From Petunia secreta (taxonomy: Eukaryota > Streptophyta > Magnoliopsida > Solanales > Solanaceae), in NCBI GenBank assembly GCA_029990175.1, contig JARKIP010000065.1:4530501-4594500 (forward strand): a stretch of 64,000 bases of DNA, written 5' to 3'. Below the pieces are notes generated by a model. The model had not been told where the DNA came from. It saw nothing but the letters and a program-made list of their open reading frames with translations, and made no database searches. This document shows, in pieces, positions 57,375 through 64,000 of the stretch (its first letter is position 1; each line of letters starts with the position of its first letter). The translations under genes and the position numbers were made by a program.

Positions 57375-58695
57375 TTCTCCTCTACTTAAACTCTCGTTCG
57401 TCCTCCAACGAGCCTAAGTGTGAAGAAAAATTCATATAAATAACAAGAGAACTTGCATGACTTTCATGAAGTACTCCACGGGCATTATCTTCTGATTATA
57501 GAGTACACGTACACCGAACTGTTGGAGTAAAATATATCTTGATAATATCCTCACATCGTTGCCCAGCTTATTCTGACTAAGCTGATCCTTCCTTGATCAC
57601 GAGAGAAGAGTTCTTATATTTTCGAAATAAAGATACACGAAACTCTGGATGGATTAACATGATTCTGTCGACAAATCACCTCGTCGATATACTTTACGAT
57701 ATAGAACAATTTACGATATAGAACAAGTCGATGGAACTAAGAATTAGCTTACGCTTCAGCAACGCCTTAGAGATTTAATGTTATGATTTGGTATCAATTG
57801 GAGGAAGACTCCTCCACTTAGAGCATTAACTCATACCGCTAACTTGAATAGAAATAGTCATTCTCGCACAGTCTACCGGACTAAGGAAGACATAGCTAAA
57901 AATAGAATGCGGCTCAGACCTGAGCTACCAAATTACCCTCTCGAGTTGCCAAACGACTGCAACTCCCGAGTTCACAACTCTATATCATTGTCATAAGCAC
58001 TACTGCCTGATGGATCAAATCAGAGGTCAAATGATGCCTCTCTTTACCTTTAGTAGTCCTAAACACAACAATGCGCTTACCCAGCTACCTTGACACGCAC
58101 GCTGGCTCCACACAGGGAACATCATAAGAGGCTACTGACCGCCTAAGCTCACTAGTGCCGGACAAAAAAAGAGATGGTAAGGGACTGAGGATAGAAATAA
58201 TTAGAGCTTCAGGAAGCTCATCTTTTTATTTGCTTGGCTCCCAAAGCTACACTACTTCCGAGTCAAAGTAGCCTAAGAATCGCAATTGAAGAAACATATA
58301 TTAAATGAGCTTTATGGAACAAAATCTATGTCAATTTAACCTTTCCATAAAAAGGAAACTCCGACAATTTACCAGAAAGCCCTTTTATACTGAGACAAAC
58401 TTGTAGAATAGCATGACTCTATTAGCGTCTCGAACCAAGAGAAGACACATAGATCGAGTATTAATTACTAACCACTTTACACCGGAAGAAACAATGACAC
58501 TTTATGATGGTGACGAATAAGAATCCCACCATCCTATCAACACTGAATTCCAAAGAGAGATAGACTGACTTGACATAATAAGAGAAAGTGGTACAACAGG
58601 ATGCCAAGCAGACAGTACCGACACTTTCTCTCAAATTTATCACATTTAAACCAGATCAACTAGTAGGGTCATCATAAATGCCAGGAATAAATCAT

Positions 58696-59155
58696 AAAGG
58701 GTAACTAACAAAGTCATTGCTGCAGCTATAAGAACCATCTTCCCCATGTTGTGTTTAATTTCCTAACAAAAGTTTACTGCATATTTGATATTTAAAAGAG
58801 GAAGGGAGAAAATGGTTTTAAAAGAAAATCTAACTTAGTGATTCTTCTCTTTGTTGGTAGCAAGTATTTATAGTAATGCTTGTGAGTTGATCGAAGACTT
58901 TTCTCTTGTCCCACTTTGAATGACAGCATGGGGGATTTCACAATAATTCACATTTTATTTTAGTTTATTCGTTTTGGCTTTGTCATAGCTGAGTTATGAA
59001 TCTCATCGCTTGGACTATTGCAGAATTCCAAATGTGTGATATCTATATGACGTCATAGTTAATTACTTTTACAATTTCCACATTGGAAGAAAATAACCGT
59101 ATTGAATTTTCATTTATTATGAGAAATATTTATCTCTTGATTAACTTATGGTGCG
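58696..59155 (-). other. Captured promoter, 5' UTR and signal-peptide start
   Basis: Absent from the other family G copies. On the minus strand it has TGACGTCA (59055-59048), TATAAATA (58872-58865), a ~118-bp stretch to ATG (58747-58745), and then MGKMVLIAAAMTLLVTLY, a short N-region and hydrophobic core typical of a secretory signal peptide. Coding passes straight into retroelement DNA at about 58696. The layout is what a captured 5' end of a host gene for a secreted protein would look like. The parent gene is not identified. A chance ORF is possible, but the full set of signals in order is unlikely. Confidence 0.55.
58865..58872 (-). promoter_or_regulatory. TATA box of the captured promoter
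   Basis: TATAAATA on the minus strand, about 118 bp before the ATG at 58747, in the insert that other copies lack. Confidence 0.55.
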
Positions 59156-60712
59156 ACCCCTCCACTGCAACCAATTCTTAATAGAAACGACATCAAAAGA
59201 AACCATGGAAACATGATAGGACACCCCATTTCTGAATCGATCGGAAGAATCAAATCTTACTCACATTTAAGGAAAGAAGAAATACTTGGATCTACTACAT
59301 CGGATGCCTCAGCATTCTGCCAGACTAGCAGTTCATTGAACTGCCTCTGCAGCTACGCTAAGCAACTACTCTGATAATCACCTTCTGAAGAACCACTACT
59401 ACCATGCTCTCGATCTCTATCGAATGAGGGCATATCTCTAGTTGATTAAGATCTAAATGAAATTCCCTGCGACTGTGCAGGTGCCTGATGACAAGAGAAA
59501 GGACGACTTCCTACTTACTGGAGTAAGAGAAAAATCCTCAAAAGGTACCAGACTCATGACAATGATAACACCTTTTTGCTGAAAATGGAAGCAGGATAGA
59601 TTGTTGATAGCTGTAAATAGAAGACTGAATCTGATCTTGACGAGCTACTGGCGCACTCTAAGAATCACGTAACACAAGCTAAGATAATCTGGAAGGTGAC
59701 CTCCAAAAATAACCAGAACTCTTAACTCTAAATGAGGTACCATGGTTGCCCACTAGGGCCGCGGGATCTCTTGCTCTCCCGCTCTAACTCTTCCCGCTCT
59801 AACTTATGGTATGCCTCGTACCTTCGAGCAATATCAACAACAACATCAAATGAAGTACCTCAATCTCTCGAGCCATCTGGGATCTCAACGAAAAAGAAAG
59901 GTCATCAATAAATCTTTGAATTTCTCGAAAGGCTCATGGACTAGTTCTAATGCATATTCAACCAATTCTATAGAATTCAATCTCATATTCTGAAACCAAA
60001 AGGCTAACCGACAGGCTACCCTGTCCAATCCACTCGAACTGGCAACACTTTTCATCTCGTTCGCTATTCGAAAGGAACTTTTCCACGAATCTATAAGAAA
60101 AATGGAACCAAGTTGGCTAATAAAAAGCGGTCCACCAATTCAATGCTGGACCTCTGAAACTGGAAAACAGAATAATCGACACCATACCGCTCGATATAAC
60201 AAGAGCCTGAAGGATATGCTAACATCATTTTATTTTAAAAAGAATCACGAGGTTTATCTGATGCATTGCTTAAGAATATCGGAAGATTCAACCGCATAAA
60301 ATAATGCAACCTCTTTGAGCACTCGGACCGAGCCATTACTCAGGTTAGCTAACCAGCCAGAATAACTAGAGGCACAACACATGCTGCCTCCGGAACATAA
60401 TTTACTGCGGAAAAATTAAGAACTGGGATAGGAGTTCCCTGAGACCGAACGTCTGCATCTGTGGCAACCTGATAAGCTGCCTAGCGAATAATAGGTTCTT
60501 GTGGTGTCTGCGTCGCCAGGATTCTCGTAAAAGCATCGTAGAGAGCCAAGGGAACCACAAGGCCTAGCTCCCTTTCCTATCGCGAGCTCGGACAGCTGGG
60601 GCCTCCGCAATTGAATCGTCAGCACGATCCACAACTCTCGAGGCTTGATCAGCGCTAGCCACTGACTAGACTGCTTCGTCGTGAATTCTAACCTTCTGCT
60701 GATTTGTCGCAC
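59156..60712 (-). pseudogene. Degenerate gag of element 3
   Basis: Minus strand, many stops. 60712-60416 overlaps the N-terminal gag region (a VDRADD/LSELAIGKG-like stretch, then ...CGSL..L). The WW block lies near 60130, and the second half (60060-59460: SVASS.., ALELVHEP-like, basic tail) is frame-broken more than in the array copies. Confidence 0.6.
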
Positions 60713-60903
60713 AAGGGTTCACCATTACAACGAAGGAATTAAAGAAAATATTTTTGCATCCCAGACCAATGCACGATTAGAAAAGAAGGAAGGGAAACTT
60801 TCTAAATGCCATAATAGCCTCTCGTAGATAAATACGGACGTCTACGTACCCATCAGCGAGACTCTACTAAACACTGTCTTAGTCTGGATAGACTCTAAAC
60901 CGG

Positions 60904-60915
60904 GCTCTGATACCA
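60904..60915 (-). other. Primer-binding site of element 3
   Basis: A perfect TGGTATCAGAGC on the minus strand, two bases from the 5' LTR. Confidence 0.95.
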
Positions 60916-61581
60916 ACTGACATGACCCAAAATCCAGTTAGGCTGTGCGGGCACCCGACATCCTCCCTTAGACCCGTCGGGCGAACCCTTACCAATTAAA
61001 TTAGGAAAATAAATATAACAATTCACCAATAAGGAAAAGAATTATAAAAATCACAGACATACTGATACCTCTAAGATGTAAAAAAGAAATTACAACTGAC
61101 CACCCAACATACTAGGTTTAGGGCTATCCAGACTAGACATCTAAGAGTGCAAAAGAAGACATATACCTCATGAAGGGAGCAAAATCCAACTGAAATAACA
61201 ACCAATAAACTCGTGGCCATCCGGAATAAAAGCTGGCTCACCCTAACAGCTGAAGTCGTCTTCGCTCCTTTACAACGTGGCGAACTCAATCCTGGAGTGA
61301 ACCTGCCGAAACAAAATAGATAGATAAGAAACAAACAACAAACAAGGGTGAGTCAAAAGGACTCACTAAGTGGGGCAGACTAGCAACCTCAAAGAATAGG
61401 ATGGCTAGCCAGGGAGAAAAGATACAGATAAACCAAATTCCTCTTATTTAAATTATGAAAAGGCAGAGCCAGATAATAACTAGAAATACGTATGGAATCA
61501 CAAACTCATTAACAACTAGGAACGTAAGATAGCCAGAACATAGGTATCCCGAACATATCAACAATCAGAAATACATCATAC

Positions 61582-61745
61582 CTTCATGGTGTTCAACCAG
61601 ATCCATATATTTATACCGTTGCGGCGTGCAACCCGATCCATATATTTATACTGTTGCGGCGTGCAACCCGATCCACATATTTATATCGTTTCGGCGTACA
61701 ACCCGATCCATATATTTATACCGTTGCGGTGTGCAACCTGATCCT
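61582..61745 (-). repeat. 35-bp minisatellite, about 4.5 units
   Basis: Reverse-orientation 35-bp units, versus about 1.7 in the partner LTR of the same element. Confidence 0.9.
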
Positions 61746-61924
61746 TGCAACCCAGAATACGAGCCAGAAATATATAGGCAAACTGAGATATGTCCACTAC
61801 TTGGTGTACATACCGCATACATAAAACACAACACAATACACACAATAGTCAGTATGCGGTGCAATGAGATGGGATGAATGCGGTATGATGCAATGTAGTC
61901 ACATATGCCTGATACCTATCTCCG

Positions 61925-62286
61925 GCGAGGGACTCTCATCGTCTACCAAGAGATATATGCAATAATGACCCTTCACCGGCTCGGGACTCTCATCGATTAC
62001 GGGAAGTATTTGTAATGATGACCCTTCACTGGTGCGGGACTCTCATCGCCAACCGGGAAGTATATGCAATAATGACCCTTCCCCGGTGCGGGACTCTCAT
62101 CGCCACTGGGAAGTATATGCATTAATGACCCTTCGCCGGTGTGGAAATCTCATCGCCAACCGGGAAGTATATGCAATAATGACCCTTCACCGGTGCGGGA
62201 CTCTCATCGCCAACCGGGAAGTATATGCAATAATGACCCTTCGCCGGTGCGGGACTCTCATCGCCAACCGGAAAGTATATGCAATG
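61925..62286 (-). repeat. 54-bp minisatellite, about 7 units
   Basis: Reverse-orientation 54-bp units, mostly GCCAACCGGG subtype, versus about 5 in the partner LTR. Confidence 0.9.
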
Positions 62287-63083
62287 CTCAAAACCAGAGT
62301 GCAATGCTCATATGTTCAATGCAACACCAACAACAGGGCATAACATATAATATACAATGTAAGTTCAAAGCTAAGGTGTAATGAGTACGCCTATCGGCAG
62401 CTACACACGTAAGGAAACACGTGGTAGAAAATCCACGAGGACTAGTGCATCCAAAGAAATGGATATAAACACTTACCTCTTCCAAAAGTTAGTACGGCTA
62501 ATCAACAACCGCTTTATCCTTTGGTTGCCTTTCTAAACGATCCCACTCTATTCAGTAAGCAGAAAAATATATCAAATTAGGCTAAAGGCTTCTTTCCTCA
62601 CATCTTAGGGCAATCCGGTTAGGAACCTGATACCCTATTCGCATACGCAATACGCAGGCCTGGCCTAACAGGGTTTAAGGACACATAACCAAACCCTAAA
62701 TTAATTACATTTATATGTTGCTCATAATTTACTGAATACGAATATAAAATCAATTCCATTATCGGGGGTCTATTTGACCCTTTAAACTCTTTATTGAACT
62801 TATTAAAATGATGTCTAATATTCCAAGTTTTACTGTTAAAACATATTCAAACACACGTAATAAACTCAATAAATGCATTAAGATCATTACCTGAATATTT
62901 TAGGGTAAAAATACTACTATTTTCCCGACTCTTTTCTCATTTTCTGGCATTTTTTCCTAATAATCTTCTCTGTTTCATTACTTGTTGCGTTCTGTTTCTC
63001 GTTGTTTCTCTTTCTGTACTTAACATATATGCTAAATAGCATTTATATGCCACCACCACTGATCCTTTATTTCTCTTTCCTTA

Positions 63084-64000
63084 ATGCTGCAATATCGGTT
63101 GAGATCCAGAGGATCAATCCCAACACCTCCCCCTTTACCTACAAGGACAAGGACGAGACGCAATATCATGGATGAGTTTGAGAAGGCTGGAAATGGAAAC
63201 GCCGAAAAGCAATGTGTGGTGGCCTATGACAATTATGCTAAGCTGGAGGAAAGGTTGTTTGAGTTAGAGAATGGGATTCCTCTTGTCCATGTTGATGGAA
63301 ACACTGAACCAAACAAAACCGCTCGCCCTCACAACAAAGATCCACTATTCCCCGAGAAGGACATCCCGTACCCCACCTACATTGCACCACCAAAAGCGCC
63401 ACAAAATAACATCCCTCCCATCACTGTTTAAACCAAAACTGTTGCATCACCCACCAAAGATCACGACATGTATGCATGGATAAGGGAAGACTCAGACAGC
63501 ACAGTGAGCAAGTCAAGTGCCTAATGAAGAAATTCAAGCAATTTCAAGGCACCAAAGAAACCCGAGGACTAGCTTATGAAGATCTGTGCATGCACCCTGA
63601 TTTGAAGTTGCCCGAAGGTTATAAGACATCTAAGTTTAACATGATCTATGGCAGTGGCAGCCCAATGGCTCGCCTGAGGTCTTACTGCGACAAATTGTTC
63701 AGGGTTGGACACTATGAAAAGATTCACATGCAGTTGTTAAACCGTAGTTTGACAGGAGATGTGCTGGTATGGTATTCGAAGCAGCAAACAAAGAAGTGGA
63801 CAAGCTGGGAAGCAATGGCTGGAAATTTTGTCGATAGCTTTGAGCACAACACCGACGCCATGCCTGATTGGTTCTATTTGGAAAGGCTGAAGAAGAAGCC
63901 TACTGAGACCTTTAGGGAGTTCGCGACTAGATGGAGAGCTGAAGCTGCAAAACTCCAACCTCCTATTGAAGACACAGAGATAGTGGCAACTTTCATCCGC
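63084..64000 (+). pseudogene. Ogre-like gag, 5' part, runs off the window
   Basis: The N-terminal frame (63084-63431) gives LRSRGSIPTPPPLPTRTRTR, MDEFEKAGNG and LEERLFELENGIP and ends at TAA. It continues in frame to 63528 (DHDMYAWIREDSD). After a frameshift, 63485-64000 is open for 172 codons: EQVKCLMKKFKQFQGTKETR, GLAYEDLCMHPDLKLPEGYK, LRSYCDKL, MQLLNRSLTGDVLVWYSKQ, KKWTSWEAMAGNFVDSFEHN, LKKKPTETFREFATRWRAEA. These are the hallmark blocks of the Ogre/Tat gag domain. The apparent ATG at 63084 is formed at the junction with the family G LTR. Stop plus frameshift suggest a dead copy, though the second half is well preserved. Confidence 0.85.

Larger units (their letters stand above)
57375..60917 (-). 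mobile_element. Interior of element 3, gag-only
   Basis: Same order as the array interiors but longer (3543 bp) because of the insert at 58696-59155. Primer-binding site TGGTATCAGAGC at 60904-60915 (minus). No pol domains. Confidence 0.85.
54891..63085 (-). mobile_element. Family G element 3, minus strand, with a captured insert
   Basis: 3' LTR 54891-57374, interior 57375-60917, 5' LTR 60918-63085 (outer ~527 bp missing). It interrupts the Ogre-like element between ORF1 and gag. The interior is gag-only plus a 460-bp insert at 58696-59155. Confidence 0.9.
60918..63085 (-). mobile_element. 5' LTR of element 3, outer end deleted
   Basis: Starts TGACATGACC (60918). Compared with the 3' LTR it stops at CTTTCCTTAAT, 63085, losing the part matching 56848-57374. 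Carries about 4.5 units of 35-bp (61582-61745) and about 7 of 54-bp (61925-62286) repeats, and the G-box at 62418-62423. Confidence 0.85.

Noticed and set aside
1..64000. Endogenous pararetrovirus or other viral insert
   Set aside because: No movement-protein, coat-protein or caulimovirid reverse transcriptase motif was seen; all reverse-transcribing pieces have LTR-element or LINE signatures.

Overview
This window is plant nuclear DNA, almost certainly from a nightshade (Solanaceae); the genus cannot be fixed from sequence alone. The evidence is a 3' end of the Solanaceae TS-type SINE at 20689-20800, Sirevirus-type Ty1/copia DNA with an envelope-like third ORF, Ogre/Tat-type Ty3/gypsy DNA, and plant-style intron-containing gene fragments. 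I find no intact gene, rRNA, tRNA or CRISPR array. The window is a stack of nested, mostly dead transposable elements around one broken host gene.

Layout. 480-2790: heavily deleted Ty3/gypsy pol. 2791-4393: its 3' tail and LTR-like DNA with two TATA boxes. 4394-5040: one end of a CACTA-type DNA transposon, cut by a minus-strand LINE (5041-6395). The LINE is itself cut inside its reverse transcriptase by a 4.1-kb gypsy LTR (6396-10519), followed by leader DNA with a minisatellite (to about 11670). 11671-16131: 5'-truncated, internally deleted Sirevirus with its 3' LTR. 16431-20273: probable non-autonomous Helitron carrying spliced-exon-like fragments. 20274-21438: SINE and spacer. 21466-26537: a minus-strand RRM-type host pseudogene whose first large exon is split by two solo LTRs, a 945-bp copia LTR and a 2841-bp gypsy LTR, both with target-site duplications.

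From 23210 to 63085 one non-autonomous LTR family dominates (called family G here). It has LTRs of about 2.5-3.0 kb, a TGGTATCAGAGC primer-binding site, a gag-only interior of about 3-3.5 kb and a GTGGAGGAGAA-type polypurine tract. The copies are the solo LTR (23210-26050), a plus-strand element (26731-34735), a minus-strand LTR-INT-LTR-INT-LTR tandem array (36114-50697) bounded by a single CTTTC duplication, and a minus-strand element (54891-63085). The LTRs carry two minisatellites (35 bp and 54 bp) whose copy number differs from LTR to LTR; one LTR has a different ~26-bp cassette instead. The array and the last element sit inside an older Ogre-like element on the plus strand (34736-36113, 50698-54890, 63086-64000 and beyond), which carries two tandem mobile-domain-like ORF1 copies and a gag.

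Most notable: the three-LTR/two-interior array with one target duplication; a 460-bp insert in the last element that looks like a captured host promoter, 5' UTR and signal-peptide start; the twice-interrupted pseudogene that rejoins in frame; and the Helitron end with its captured exon-like pieces.
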